In this document: positions 53,959 through 63,441 of the stretch, one piece after another
How positions within the stretch are numbered: the stretch's first letter is position 1
How the letters are laid out: every line of letters begins with the position of its first letter
Translations under genes and position numbers: made by a program
From: Brenneria bubanii
GTDB lineage: Bacteria > Pseudomonadota > Gammaproteobacteria > Enterobacterales > Enterobacteriaceae
Assembly: GCF_022378355.1 (NCBI RefSeq)
Contig: NZ_JAKMAJ010000005.1
Coordinates: 62,001-126,000, forward strand
Reading direction: 5' to 3'
DNA length: 64,000 nucleotides
The notes under the pieces: model-generated
Seen by the model: only the letters and a program-made list of their open reading frames with translations
Told to the model about the DNA's origin: nothing
Databases searched by the model: none

Positions 53959-55875
53959 TCAGGCGCTCTTTTTGCCCGACAACAGGTCGAGCACGTCCTG
54001 CGCGTTCTGGGTATGGGCCAGACGTTCAATTACCGAGTCGTCATCCAGCGCGTTCGTCAGGCTGGTGATGACCTGAATATGTTCGTTATTACGGGCGGCA
54101 ATACCGATGACCAGGCGAGCGACATCATCGTCGCCCTCGCCGAAGCGCACGCCGTCAGGGTACTGGCAGAAAACCACGCCGGTTTTCAGTACCTGATCTT
54201 TGGCTTCGATCGTCCCATGCGGCACCGCAATGGATTCCCCCAGATAGGTGGAGGTCAGTTTTTCACGCGCCAGCATCGCATCCACGTAAGCCGGCTCGAC
54301 ATAGCCGCCCTTCACCAGCTGTTCGCCGGCAAAACGGATGGCCTGCTCTTTGGTTGCGGCATGCTGGTTAAGAAATACGTTGCCGGCGCCAAGCTGGAAC
54401 AGTTTCGCCCCTTGGCTGGCGACATCCGGTGTGGCGTCCGTGGTCGCCGCGGACGGGGGAACCGCCCCCTGAGCGTTGACGAGACGGGCAACCAGATCGC
54501 TATACAGTTGGCTGTCGAGGAAATTGGTCAGCGAAATATGCTGAGCCTGCGGCGCATGACGCAGCGCGCGCTCGGTCAGGTCACGGTGAGTGATCACCAG
54601 ATCGACATCTTCCGGCAGGTTGTTGATTGCGCAGTTGGTTACCGAAACATTTTTCAGCCCGGCATCCTGCACTTTCTTACGCAGCACGCCGGCGCCCATG
54701 GCGCTGGACCCCATGCCGGCATCACAGGCAACGATGATTTTACGCACGGTGCTCAGGTCGCCGCTGACGCCGTTAGCGGCGCGATGGCTGCCTTTGGCCG
54801 ACGATTTCATGTCCTGCATACGGCGGGTGGCTTCGCCGATGTCTTCTTCAGCTTTGTTTTTCGTGCTTTTCAGCAGAATGACGGAGACCACGAAGGACAC
54901 CGCAAATGCCGCCACGATAGCTGCAATATTGGCGAAGTAAGCGCCTTTCGGCGTCATTGCCAGCACCGCCAGAATCGACCCCGGAGACGCCGGAGAAATC
55001 AGGCCGCCGCCCAGCAGGCTGAGGGTAAACACGCCGGTCATCCCGCCCAGAATGACGGCAAGCATCAGGCGCGGGTTCATCAGCACGTAAGGGAAGTAAA
55101 TTTCGTGAATACCACCGAAGAAGTGGATAATCGCCGCGCCCGGCGCTGACTCTTTTGCGTTGCCGCGGCCAAAAAACATATAGGCGATCAGCACGCCCAG
55201 ACCGGGGCCGGGGTTGGCTTCAATCAGGAAGAAGATGGATTTGCCGGTTTCAGTCGCCTGCTGAATACCCAGCGGCGAGAAGATACCGTGGTTAATGGCA
55301 TTGTTCAGGAAGAGAATTTTTGCTGGTTCGACGAAAATAGAGGTTAACGGCAACAGGCCATTGCGCACCATCACGTTCACACCGGCGGCCAGCGCCTGAG
55401 AGAACAGCTCAACCAGCGGACCAATGGCCAGGAAAGACAGGATCGCCAACAGCATGCCGATAATACCGGCGGAGAAGTTGTTGACCAGCATTTCAAAGCC
55501 GCTTTTGATTTTGCCGTCAACCAGCCGATCGAAACGTTTGATCGCCCAGCCGCCTAACGGACCAACAATCATCGCTCCCATGAACATCGGAATATCCGTC
55601 CCGGCGATGACCCCCATCGTGGTGATTGCGCCAACCACGCCGCCACGTTCGCCGAACACCAGACGGCCACCGGTATAACCAATCAACAGCGGCAGCAGAT
55701 AGGAGATCATTGGCCCGACCAGTTTCGCCAACGTTTCGTTGGGAAACCAGCCGGTAGGAATAAACAGCGCGGTAATAATGCCCCAGGCGATAAATGCGCC
55801 GATGTTGGGCATCACCATGTTGCTAAGGAAACGGCCAAAGTTTTGAACTTTGATCTTGATGTCTGGTGAAAACAT
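53959..55875 (-). CDS. mtlA: PTS mannitol transporter EIICBA
   Basis: Imports and phosphorylates mannitol. The 638-residue protein has all three domains: membrane EIIC (about 1-340, MFSPDIKIKVQNFGRFLSNM start, HFFGGIHEIYFPYVLMNP), EIIB (about 375-475; VRKIIVACDAGMGSSAMGAG with the phospho-Cys near 385) and EIIA (about 490-638; YLGESIAVPHGTIEAKD with phospho-His near 555). E. coli MtlA has 637 residues. It heads mtlADR, with CRP-like sites upstream. Confidence 0.98.
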   Translation of the reverse strand: MFSPDIKIKVQNFGRFLSNMVMPNIGAFIAWGIITALFIPTGWFPNETLAKLVGPMISYLLPLLIGYTGGRLVFGERGGVVGAITTMGVIAGTDIPMFMGAMIVGPLGGWAIKRFDRLVDGKIKSGFEMLVNNFSAGIIGMLLAILSFLAIGPLVELFSQALAAGVNVMVRNGLLPLTSIFVEPAKILFLNNAINHGIFSPLGIQQATETGKSIFFLIEANPGPGLGVLIAYMFFGRGNAKESAPGAAIIHFFGGIHEIYFPYVLMNPRLMLAVILGGMTGVFTLSLLGGGLISPASPGSILAVLAMTPKGAYFANIAAIVAAFAVSFVVSVILLKSTKNKAEEDIGEATRRMQDMKSSAKGSHRAANGVSGDLSTVRKIIVACDAGMGSSAMGAGVLRKKVQDAGLKNVSVTNCAINNLPEDVDLVITHRDLTERALRHAPQAQHISLTNFLDSQLYSDLVARLVNAQGAVPPSAATTDATPDVASQGAKLFQLGAGNVFLNQHAATKEQAIRFAGEQLVKGGYVEPAYVDAMLAREKLTSTYLGESIAVPHGTIEAKDQVLKTGVVFCQYPDGVRFGEGDDDVARLVIGIAARNNEHIQVITSLTNALDDDSVIERLAHTQNAQDVLDLLSGKKSA

Positions 55876-56224
55876 AAAAACACACTCCTATTGATCGCGC
55901 TGACGATGAGAGCGCGTGGTCATTACCGTGAGACGGAGTGAGCAATATCCGTCCGCATCCCCGTATGGGATCGGACTCTAGCATTCTGTTTTCACTTAGC
56001 AATCGGGCGGGAATTTGTGACAAAAGTCACACATTTGATATACAGAAAGGTCACAAATAAGTGATCTGATTCACAAAAAAGGGGGTTTTGTACGATTTAT
56101 GCGCATTATGCTGTTGGCGGAGATGTGAGCAAAATCACAATTCCGCAACATGCATTTGTTCAGTTTATGGGAGATAAATCACAATTTATTTCGATTGGAA
56201 ACCGAAACAGGTGGGCAAAACGAC
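55876..56224. promoter_or_regulatory. mtlA control region with several CRP-like sites
   Basis: Sites with the TGTGA-N6-TCACA pattern are found at 56014-56036 (ttgtgacaaaagtcacac), 56057-56078 (agtgatctgattcacaa), 56121-56143 (atgtgagcaaaatcacaat) and a weak half-site version at 56167-56187 (gggagataaatcacaat). The E. coli mtl promoter is likewise regulated by several CRP sites. The other end of the region is the 3' flank of yiaF. Confidence 0.75.
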
Positions 56225-56932
56225 CTATCGGGTAGTCGACCCATTCAGCGCTTTCGTCAGGTTCTGCTGTTGAGCCACGAGATCCGCCACCAGGCCGTTA
56301 TATTGGGCAACCTGCTGCGGCGTACGAAATTGCACCGAATTGCCGTTAAAGATCGCCTGATCGCCCTGAGCATCGAGGTAATCGCCTATCTGGATCAAAC
56401 GTTGCGCAAACGAGATGGCGCCGGGGATAGCGGGCAGCAGCGCATTGGTCGGCTGGGTTACCACCTGCCCATACAACCGCTGATAGATGACCTGCAACTC
56501 TTCCGGCTGTTTGAGCTTACGCAAAGCATTGTCCGCCTGAGATTTCGCCGCCTGAATTTGCGGTGCCAGTTGGTTAACCGCCACAGCGGACTGGCGAAGA
56601 TTATTCCGTTGCGACAGATAATCCTGCGGTACGCGAATACGAGCGACCTGATCCAGCATCGGCGTCAGACTGCCAGCAACCGCCTGGTCGAACTGCCGGG
56701 AAAAGGTGGTCAAAATCGCGTAATCATTGACAAAAGGACCAAATTTCGTTTTTTGCTCCTCCGTTAACGCCGTGAGTTTCCCGCCCGGTGGCAACTGGAT
56801 ATTTTGCAGGAAGCCGACAAATGCCTTGCGCTGGTCGGCTTCAGAGTCACCGCAGGCGACCAGCTGCAGCGCCATAAAAAACATCATCACCGGCAGCAGC
56901 CAGCGTGAATGATATTCCATCAATCCTTTCAT
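56225..56932 (-). CDS. yiaF: DUF3053 lipoprotein (YiaF)
   Basis: A 235-residue predicted lipoprotein. The N-terminus has a hydrophobic stretch and a lipobox LQLVACGDS, with the modified Cys at 27. The segments ADQRKAFVGFLQNIQLPPGG (~32) and KTKFGPFVNDYAILTTFSRQ (~62), and RIRVPQDYL near 98, match the E. coli YiaF/DUF3053 family of unknown function. Two starts (56932, 56920) are possible. Aspartate at +2 after the Cys is not present (Gly-Asp follows), so retention in the inner membrane is uncertain. Confidence 0.88.
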   Translation of the reverse strand: MKGLMEYHSRWLLPVMMFFMALQLVACGDSEADQRKAFVGFLQNIQLPPGGKLTALTEEQKTKFGPFVNDYAILTTFSRQFDQAVAGSLTPMLDQVARIRVPQDYLSQRNNLRQSAVAVNQLAPQIQAAKSQADNALRKLKQPEELQVIYQRLYGQVVTQPTNALLPAIPGAISFAQRLIQIGDYLDAQGDQAIFNGNSVQFRTPQQVAQYNGLVADLVAQQQNLTKALNGSTTR

Positions 56933-57275
56933 TCCTTCCCCCTATGAGACAGGCTTATCAGCCTGTTTTTTATTATTTCAGTGAGTTGGCGCCAGCTATC
57001 GCGACGCGACAGATTGACGACGGGCTCTGTAGATCCCCGCCCGGAGGCCAACGCTTCCGGCGTTTTTCAAATGACCGACCGACGGCAACCGAGAGCCTCC
57101 CGCAGGTCAGATAATGAGAGAGGTAAAAGCCGTCGCCATCAGTGCGATTTGAAAGGCAAGGACATGCCAGTAAGCATAGTAGAATCAGTCTGATGAGGTG
57201 GGATGAAACCGTAAAATCGGAAAAATAGCGCCCGGCGTCAGAACCGGGCGTTAGCGCTGGCGGATAAACGCCGGG
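56933..57275. other. Gap between yiaF and iron-ADH
   Basis: 343 bp, containing the orphan + strand terminator and presumably the yiaF promoter and the 3' end of the ADH transcript. Small frames on the + strand (up to 70 codons) do not look coding. A GC-rich inverted repeat (cgcccggcgtcagaaccgggcg, 57230-57251) just after the ADH stop may be its terminator on the minus strand. Confidence 0.45.
56949..56971 (+). terminator. Rho-independent terminator on the + strand with no obvious gene
   Basis: ACAGGCT and AGCCTGT (56949-56955, 56960-56966) pair exactly around TATC and are followed by a T-tract (56965-56971). On the + strand no gene ends here; yiaF runs in the opposite direction. Confidence 0.6.
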
Positions 57276-58421
57276 TTAATTTCCGTAATAGGAGAGGGTA
57301 TACAGCGCCTTCATATCTTCTACGTTGGGATTACCGGGGTTGGTCAGCGTACAGGGGTCGTCCAGCGCATTCTGACTCATGCGATCAAGCACCTTCATGA
57401 ATTTCTCTTCGCAGAAGTCCACTTCATCACAGGCACGGAACCTATCGGGAATATTTAACCGCTGATTCAGATCCCGAATGGCGTCGGCCAGATTGATAAT
57501 GCCGAAACGCTTCTCAATCTGTTGATATTTACTGGTCCAGTGGCGATTAAACTGAATCACGTACGGCAGCATTATCGCGTTGGCCAAACCGTGGGTAACG
57601 CCGAACTCGCCGCCAATCTTGTGCGCCAGCGAATGGATAATCCCCAAAGATGCGTTGGTAAAAGCGATACCGGCCAGCGCCGAGGCGTTATGCATGTGGA
57701 AGCGGGCCTGCATATTGTCTGGCGACAGGTAGGCCGTCTCCAGATTATCGAAGACCAGCCGAATGGCTTCCAGCGCGTAGGGATCGGTAAATGAGGTGGC
57801 GGCGGTGGAGACATAGGCCTCCAGCGCATGAGTCAACACATCCATGCCCGAATATGCGGTGATATGCGGCGGGCAGGTTGCCGGAATCGCCGGATCGAGG
57901 ATCGCGATATCCGGCACCATGTCGGCAGCCACAATGGGATACTTAATGTGGCTTTCCGTATCGGTAATCACGGAAAAAGCGGTGATTTCCGAAGCCGAAC
58001 CGCTGGTGGAAGGAATGGCGACAAATTTGGCCTTGTTGCGCAGCGCAGGCATTGAACCGACCGGCAGAATATCCGCCAGCGTAAGCTGCGGATGCTCATA
58101 GAAACACCACATGACTTTTGCCGCGTCGATGGCGGACCCGCCGCCAATCGCCACAATCCAGTCAGGCTGGAATTCAAGCATCGCCCTGGCGCCGCGCTGC
58201 ACCGTCGCCAAGGAAGGATTCGGCTCAACGTTGTCAATCAGCAGACAATCCATTCCGGCCTGATTGAGCAGTTTCTCAGCCTGCGCCAGAAAACCATGTC
58301 GCTTCATCGAACTGCCGCCGGTCACAATCGCCGCCCGGCTGCCTCGCAAGGTGGCGAGCCGCGCCATGGCATTTTCACCGTAGGTGATATCTCGCGGGAT
58401 AGAAAAATTAATCGCACTCAT
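57276..58421 (-). CDS. Iron-containing alcohol dehydrogenase
   Basis: A 381-residue group III (Fe-dependent) alcohol dehydrogenase. NAD-binding is in AIGGGSAIDAAKVMW (~91-105). Iron ligands come from YSGMDVLTHALEAYVST (Asp/His near 196), SLAHKIGG (His ~264) and FGVTHGLANAI (His ~274). FVAIPSTSGSASEITAFSVI (~130) is the conserved middle motif. It resembles butanol/1,3-propanediol dehydrogenases and the C-terminal half of AdhE. It stands alone; the true substrate cannot be told. Confidence 0.92.
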   Translation of the reverse strand: MSAINFSIPRDITYGENAMARLATLRGSRAAIVTGGSSMKRHGFLAQAEKLLNQAGMDCLLIDNVEPNPSLATVQRGARAMLEFQPDWIVAIGGGSAIDAAKVMWCFYEHPQLTLADILPVGSMPALRNKAKFVAIPSTSGSASEITAFSVITDTESHIKYPIVAADMVPDIAILDPAIPATCPPHITAYSGMDVLTHALEAYVSTAATSFTDPYALEAIRLVFDNLETAYLSPDNMQARFHMHNASALAGIAFTNASLGIIHSLAHKIGGEFGVTHGLANAIMLPYVIQFNRHWTSKYQQIEKRFGIINLADAIRDLNQRLNIPDRFRACDEVDFCEEKFMKVLDRMSQNALDDPCTLTNPGNPNVEDMKALYTLSYYGN

Positions 58422-59110
58422 AATGAACTCCTGTAATTGATAGTAAGCTATATAAATAGTTCTACGGCAGACAGAGCGTTACGGTGCCATCGGTTCAGAT
58501 CCCCCGGTCATTATTTTTCTTTATCCCACCGGGCCAATAACGAGTTTATTTCTCTGGCTGACAATCAAAAAATTAAATATATGCACCTGTTGCAGAATTA
58601 TTAATTTCATTGCATCACTCGTTTAACGAACTACAAATGCAGAAAAATAAAAATAAATAAAATCAAAGAATTGATTGGGATTTTATTTATATTACGCGTA
58701 AAAAGTATGTTTTTAGTATAGACCGGTAAGCAGATGATAATTGTGATCATTATTCTATTTCATAAAAAATGGAAAAGAATAAAAAAGAGTGAAAACATCA
58801 TTTTTTCAAGATGATGAACACATGACAACGCTAAAGCCATGGATAAAGAAATAATCATCGCCATGTTGATGACATGAAATATTCATTAATAATGATGGTT
58901 AACTGGATGATATTTAATTTGTATTAACCTGTTAAATTATTTACTGCAAATGAAATAATTCAAGCGTCAGAAAAGTCTACGCATCGGTAATATGAAGGGT
59001 GACAATGTCTATATTCCATCGCGTTATGGCGGGCTGACCAGCGCGAAAACAACGCGGCCAAAAGAGAACGCCCTCCCTTCAACCTAAAGGGAAGGGAGGG
59101 CGTGGAGACA
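58422..59110. other. 690-bp AT-rich gap upstream of the iron-ADH gene
   Basis: The DNA between the ADH start and the glyS terminator is very AT-rich (58550-58950) with no gene of credible length. It probably carries the ADH promoter, and its low GC content compared with neighbours is notable. No operator could be assigned; a hairpin for glyS termination closes the region at 59069-59102. Confidence 0.5.
59069..59102 (-). terminator. glyS terminator hairpin
   Basis: cgccctccctt at 59069-59079 and aagggagggcg at 59092-59102 form an 11-bp stem just downstream of the glyS stop, followed on the minus strand by ttctctttt. Confidence 0.8.
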
Positions 59111-61180
59111 TTATTGCAATAGCGAAATATCCGCCACTTGCAGGAACAGATTGCGCAGCGCATCAAGCAGCGTCAGGCGATTCACGCGAACCGTTTCGTC
59201 ATCGGCCATCACCATGACCTGTTCGAAGAAGGCATCAACCGGTTCACGCAGTTCGGCCAGCTCGACCAGCGCTTCCTGATAACGCCCTTCGGCGAACAGC
59301 GGCTCCAGCTTATTACGCAATACCACCAGATACGTAGCCAATTTGATTTCCGCCGGATCTTTCAGCTCCGCCGCATTCACCTGTTCGTTCAGCGTATCGC
59401 TGGACTTCGCCAGAATATTGGAAACGCGTTTGTTGGCTGCCGCCAGCGCGGCCGATGCTTCCAGCGTGCGGAAATGGCTTACCGCCTTCACCCGGGCATC
59501 GAAATCCGCCGGGCGGGTCGGACGGCGCGCCAGCACCGCCTGAATGGTATCCACGCTGTGGCCTTCTTCCTGATACCAGGCGCGGAAGCGACCGAGCATA
59601 AACTCAATCACATCATCCACCACGTTGGCATTGGTCAGCTTATCGCCATACAGACGCGCTGCTTGTTCCGTCAGCGTTTGCAGATCCAGCGGTAAACGCT
59701 TCTCAACGATGATGCGCAATACGCCCAGCGCCGCACGGCGCAACGCAAACGGGTCCTTATCCCCTTTGGGATGCTGTCCGATGCCAAAAATCCCCGCCAG
59801 CGAATCCATCTTGTCGGCAATCGCCAGCGCGCAGGCGACTGGGGAGGAAGGCAGATCGTCACCGGCAAAACGCGGCTGATACTGTTCATTCAGCGCCACG
59901 GCGACATCTTCCGCTTCGCCATCATGACGCGCATAGTGCATGCCCATCACGCCCTGCGTGTCGGTAAATTCAAACACCATGTTGGTCATCAGATCGCACT
60001 TGGACAACAAACCGGCACGGGTGGCGTGGTTCACATCGGCGCCAATCTGTTCGGCCACCCAGCCCGCCAACGCCTGAATACGATCGGTCTTATCACGCAG
60101 CGAGCCGAGCTGTTGCTGAAACAGCACGGTTTCCAGACGCGGCAGGTGATCTTCCAGACGCTTTTTACGGTCGGTATTAAAGAAGAACTCCGCATCCGCC
60201 AGACGCGGGCGCACCACCTTCTCGTTACCGGAAATAATCTGTTGCGGATCGCTGGATTCAATGTTGGCGACAAAAATGAAGTTCGGCAACAGCTTGCCGC
60301 CGTCGTCGTAAACCGGGAAGTATTTCTGGTCGCCCTTCATGGTATAAACCAGCGCTTCCGAAGGCACCGCGAGGAATTTCTCTTCAAACTTCGCCGTCAG
60401 CACCACCGGCCATTCCACCAGCGAGGCGACCTCTTCCAGCAGGCTGTCATTCAAGTCCGCATTACCGCCAATCTGGCGGGCGGCGGATTCGGCATCCTGC
60501 TTGATTTTCGCTTTACGCGCGTCGTAATCCGCCATGACCTTGCCGCGTTCCAGCAGGATGTCAGGGTATTGATCGGCGTTGTCGATGGTGAATTCCGCCT
60601 CACCCATGAAACGGTGGCCGCGAACGGTGCGCGCGGAGTCAATCCCCAGCACCTGCCCTGGGATCAGTTCGTTATCCAGCAACATGACGACGGTATGCAC
60701 CGGGCGCACAAACTGGGTATCGTTATCGCCCCAGCGCATCAGTTTCGGGATCGGCAGCTTAGCCAGCGCGGTGCTGACCATCCCCGTCAACAGCGACTGA
60801 GCCTGCTTGCCTTTCACCTGCGCGCGATACAGCAACCATTCGCCTTTATCGGTTTTCAGGCGTTCAGCCTGATCGACCGCGATACCGCAGCCGCGCGCCC
60901 AGCCTTCGGCCGCTTTGGTCGGATGACCGGCGGCGTCAAACGCCTGCGCTATCGCCGGGCCGCGTTTTTCTATTTCGCGATCCGGCTGAGCGGCGCTCAG
61001 ATTCGCCACTTTCAGCGCCAGACGGCGCGGCGCGGCAAACCATTTCACGTCGCCGTGAGTCAGGCCGGCGGTATCCAGTTCCGCGGTAAAGTTAGCGGCA
61101 AAAGAGACCGCCAGATTACGAAGAGCCTTCGGCGGCAGCTCTTCCGTGCCGATTTCCACCAGAAATGTTTTATCAGTCAT
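59111..61180 (-). CDS. glyS: Glycyl-tRNA synthetase beta subunit
   Basis: The 689-residue beta subunit of the bacterial alpha2beta2 glycyl-tRNA synthetase, matching E. coli GlyS (689). It starts [20 protein letters not shown], a hallmark of the family, has [20 protein letters not shown] (~280) and the [20 protein letters not shown] segment (~325), and ends [19 protein letters not shown] with the tRNA-binding region. It lies 9 bp after glyQ in a two-gene operon. Confidence 0.98.
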   Translation of the reverse strand: MTDKTFLVEIGTEELPPKALRNLAVSFAANFTAELDTAGLTHGDVKWFAAPRRLALKVANLSAAQPDREIEKRGPAIAQAFDAAGHPTKAAEGWARGCGIAVDQAERLKTDKGEWLLYRAQVKGKQAQSLLTGMVSTALAKLPIPKLMRWGDNDTQFVRPVHTVVMLLDNELIPGQVLGIDSARTVRGHRFMGEAEFTIDNADQYPDILLERGKVMADYDARKAKIKQDAESAARQIGGNADLNDSLLEEVASLVEWPVVLTAKFEEKFLAVPSEALVYTMKGDQKYFPVYDDGGKLLPNFIFVANIESSDPQQIISGNEKVVRPRLADAEFFFNTDRKKRLEDHLPRLETVLFQQQLGSLRDKTDRIQALAGWVAEQIGADVNHATRAGLLSKCDLMTNMVFEFTDTQGVMGMHYARHDGEAEDVAVALNEQYQPRFAGDDLPSSPVACALAIADKMDSLAGIFGIGQHPKGDKDPFALRRAALGVLRIIVEKRLPLDLQTLTEQAARLYGDKLTNANVVDDVIEFMLGRFRAWYQEEGHSVDTIQAVLARRPTRPADFDARVKAVSHFRTLEASAALAAANKRVSNILAKSSDTLNEQVNAAELKDPAEIKLATYLVVLRNKLEPLFAEGRYQEALVELAELREPVDAFFEQVMVMADDETVRVNRLTLLDALRNLFLQVADISLLQ

Positions 61181-61189
61181 GGCTGCCTC

Positions 61190-62119
61190 TTAGCTCTCTT
61201 TCTTATTGCACACGTTCTTGGTACACAAAGGGAAACCCAGCGCCTCGCGGGAGGCGTAGTAGGCTTCGGCTACCGCTTTGGTCAGGGTACGGATACGCAG
61301 AATGTAGCGCTGACGTTCGGTAACGGAAATGGCTTTACGTGCATCCAGCAGGTTAAAGCTATGCGCCGCTTTCAGGATACGTTCGTAAGCAGGGAGCGGC
61401 AGCGGCTTTTCCAACGCCAGCAGGTGCTGTGCTTCTTTTTCATACTTTTCGAAACAGGTAAATAGAAAGTCGACATCCGCGTGTTCAAAATTGTAGGTCG
61501 ATTGTTCAACCTCATTCTGGTGGAACACGTCGCCATAGGTAGTTTTGCCTAACGGACCGTCGCTCCAGACCAGATCGTAGACGCTGTCCACGCCCTGAAT
61601 GTACATCGCCAGACGTTCCAGACCATAAGTCACTTCGCCGGTCACCGGCCTGCATTCCAGACCGCCGACCTGTTGGAAATAGGTGAACTGCGTGACTTCC
61701 ATACCATTGAGCCACACTTCCCAGCCCAACCCCCAGGCGCCCAGCGTCGGGTTTTCCCAGTTGTCTTCCACGAAGCGGATATCATGAATCGTCGGATCCA
61801 ACCCCAGCGCTTTCAAGGAGCCAAGATACAGTTCCTGAATATTCTCGGGTGATGGCTTAATGACGACCTGGAACTGGTAGTAGTGTTGCAGGCGGTTGGG
61901 GTTTTCGCCGTAGCGGCCATCGGTAGGACGGCGAGACGGTTGAACATAGGCGGTAGCCATGGGTTCCGGACCTAGCGCCCGCAGGCAGGTCATCGGATGA
62001 GAGGTGCCTGCGCCGACTTCCATGTCCAATGGTTGAACGATGGTGCAGCCCTGGCGCGCCCAGTAGTCCTGTAACGTCAGGATCAGGCCCTGGAAGGTCT
62101 TGGTATCAAACTTTTGCAT
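61190..62119 (-). CDS. glyQ: Glycyl-tRNA synthetase alpha subunit
   Basis: The catalytic alpha subunit that charges tRNA-Gly, 309 residues. It starts [20 protein letters not shown] as in E. coli; the open frame extends 4 codons upstream to 62131 without family support. Conserved features include [20 protein letters not shown] (~38), [20 protein letters not shown] (~58) and [20 protein letters not shown] (~125-145). First gene of glyQS. Confidence 0.98.
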   Translation of the reverse strand: MQKFDTKTFQGLILTLQDYWARQGCTIVQPLDMEVGAGTSHPMTCLRALGPEPMATAYVQPSRRPTDGRYGENPNRLQHYYQFQVVIKPSPENIQELYLGSLKALGLDPTIHDIRFVEDNWENPTLGAWGLGWEVWLNGMEVTQFTYFQQVGGLECRPVTGEVTYGLERLAMYIQGVDSVYDLVWSDGPLGKTTYGDVFHQNEVEQSTYNFEHADVDFLFTCFEKYEKEAQHLLALEKPLPLPAYERILKAAHSFNLLDARKAISVTERQRYILRIRTLTKAVAEAYYASREALGFPLCTKNVCNKKES

Positions 62120-62161
62120 TTGGATTCGCACGCGATACAGTGGATTGACAATAAAGGCGTC

Positions 62162-62167
62162 AGTATA
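62162..62167 (-). promoter_or_regulatory. Probable glyQS -10 element
   Basis: On the minus strand, TATACT (complement of 62162-62167) follows gagggtatac about 45 bp upstream of the glyQ ATG. A clear -35 could not be assigned. Confidence 0.45.
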
Positions 62168-62408
62168 CCCTCTGAGTGCGAGATATACAGCCGGAATGCG
62201 GCAACAAGTTCATATCGATGCTGATTTATGCTCAGGATATGAGGTGAATTTCGCTATGGATCCCGACCATCAGGTTATCCCCCTCCCATCCCCGCGAAAC
62301 GGCCATTTTTCGCCGCCCGTAACGCAAACTGCGCCGCATCAAGATCCGGCAGCGTCTCGCGACGCCGGCGAATACCTTACGGCGACAGTCGCTGAAGAGC
62401 GAGCTAAC

Positions 62409-63215
62409 TCACCCCATAAACACCGTTTGCAGCATCTTCAGGCTTAACAGCAACAATAGCCCGGCGAAGACTTTTTTCAACGTGGCGACCGGCAGACGAT
62501 GCGCCAAACGGGCGCCGACCGGCGCGGTGAAATAGCTTACCGCCGAAATCAGGACCACCGCCGGCAAAGAAACATAGCCGATGCTGTAATCGGGCAGTCC
62601 GAGCGCCGACCAGCCGTTTATCATGTATCCCAATGCCCCGGCCAGCGCGATAGGCAAACCGACCGCCGCCGAGGTGCCGATTGCCTGTTGAATACGCACA
62701 TTACACCAGGTCAGGAAAGGAACGGTTAATGAACCGCCGCCGATAGCCACCAGCGCGGAAATGCCGCCGATGCACAGCCCGGCCAGTGACGTCCCTGCGG
62801 TGCCCGGCAGTTGACGCTGTGCTTTGGGCTTGATGTTCAACACCATTTGCAGGGCGACATAGGCCATAAAACAGGAGAAGAAGATCGCCAGCGCCCGCGT
62901 CGGCAACAGCGTCGCCAGCCAGGTGGCGGCGAAGGTGCCGACCAGGATGGCCGGCGTAATTCGCCAGACCACCGGCCACAACACCGCCTGATGCTGATGG
63001 TGAGTGCGCAGGCTGGATACCGCCGTAATCACGATCGCCGCCATCGAGGTGCCCAGCGCCATATGCACCAGGTGCTGATTCTGCACGCCCTGCGCGGCGA
63101 ACATCGCCGTCAGAATCGGCACCATAATGCCGCCGCCGCCGATGCCCAATAGCCCGGCCATGAAACCGACCACCGCGCCCAAAGCCAGATAGGCTAAAAT
63201 CCACTCAACCGCCAT
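62409..63215 (-). CDS. TauE/SafE family sulfite or anion exporter
   Basis: A 268-residue membrane protein with eight predicted spans in two repeats. GFMAGLLGIGGGGIMVPILT (~15-35) and ALVAIGGGSLTVPFLTWCNV (~152-172) are the paired glycine-rich motifs of the TauE/SafE (DUF81) family, which moves sulfite, sulfoacetate or related anions across the inner membrane. The ATG at 63215 is preferred over 63236 because of the SD-like GGAGG upstream. The real substrate is unknown. Confidence 0.9.
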   Translation of the reverse strand: MAVEWILAYLALGAVVGFMAGLLGIGGGGIMVPILTAMFAAQGVQNQHLVHMALGTSMAAIVITAVSSLRTHHQHQAVLWPVVWRITPAILVGTFAATWLATLLPTRALAIFFSCFMAYVALQMVLNIKPKAQRQLPGTAGTSLAGLCIGGISALVAIGGGSLTVPFLTWCNVRIQQAIGTSAAVGLPIALAGALGYMINGWSALGLPDYSIGYVSLPAVVLISAVSYFTAPVGARLAHRLPVATLKKVFAGLLLLLSLKMLQTVFMG

Positions 63216-63441
63216 TCCCCGCCTCCTTACCGTCATCCGTTATCGTTTTTGTTAAATGATTTCATTACCCGCCCTGCCCAACCAGCATCCTGAATCCCGT
63301 TGGTTCAGGCGCAAGAAGGCTGGTTGCCTATACAGCAACTTACATGTAATGATGGCGCAATATTCAGCGGCATCAATATGAATATCAATAACCTCGCTAA
63401 ATGACAAGCCGGACCCCAGAGCTTAACGATAGGTTAAAACG

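Noticed and set aside
53884-55149. 421-codon open frame on the + strand over mtlA/mtlD
   Set aside because: Antisense shadow of mtlA; starts inside the mtlD leader and has no recognisable domains.
58960-59166. 68-codon minus-strand frame after glyS
   Set aside because: It overlaps the end of glyS out of frame and spans the terminator hairpin.
59771-61465. 564-codon open frame on the + strand over glyS/glyQ
   Set aside because: It is the antisense of the highly conserved glyS and glyQ genes, produced by GC-biased codon use; its translation is rich in His, Arg and Gln with no family features.
62100-62447. 115-codon + strand frame upstream of glyQ
   Set aside because: It overlaps the glyQ start and promoter and the end of the TauE/SafE gene on the other strand; no SD or domain.
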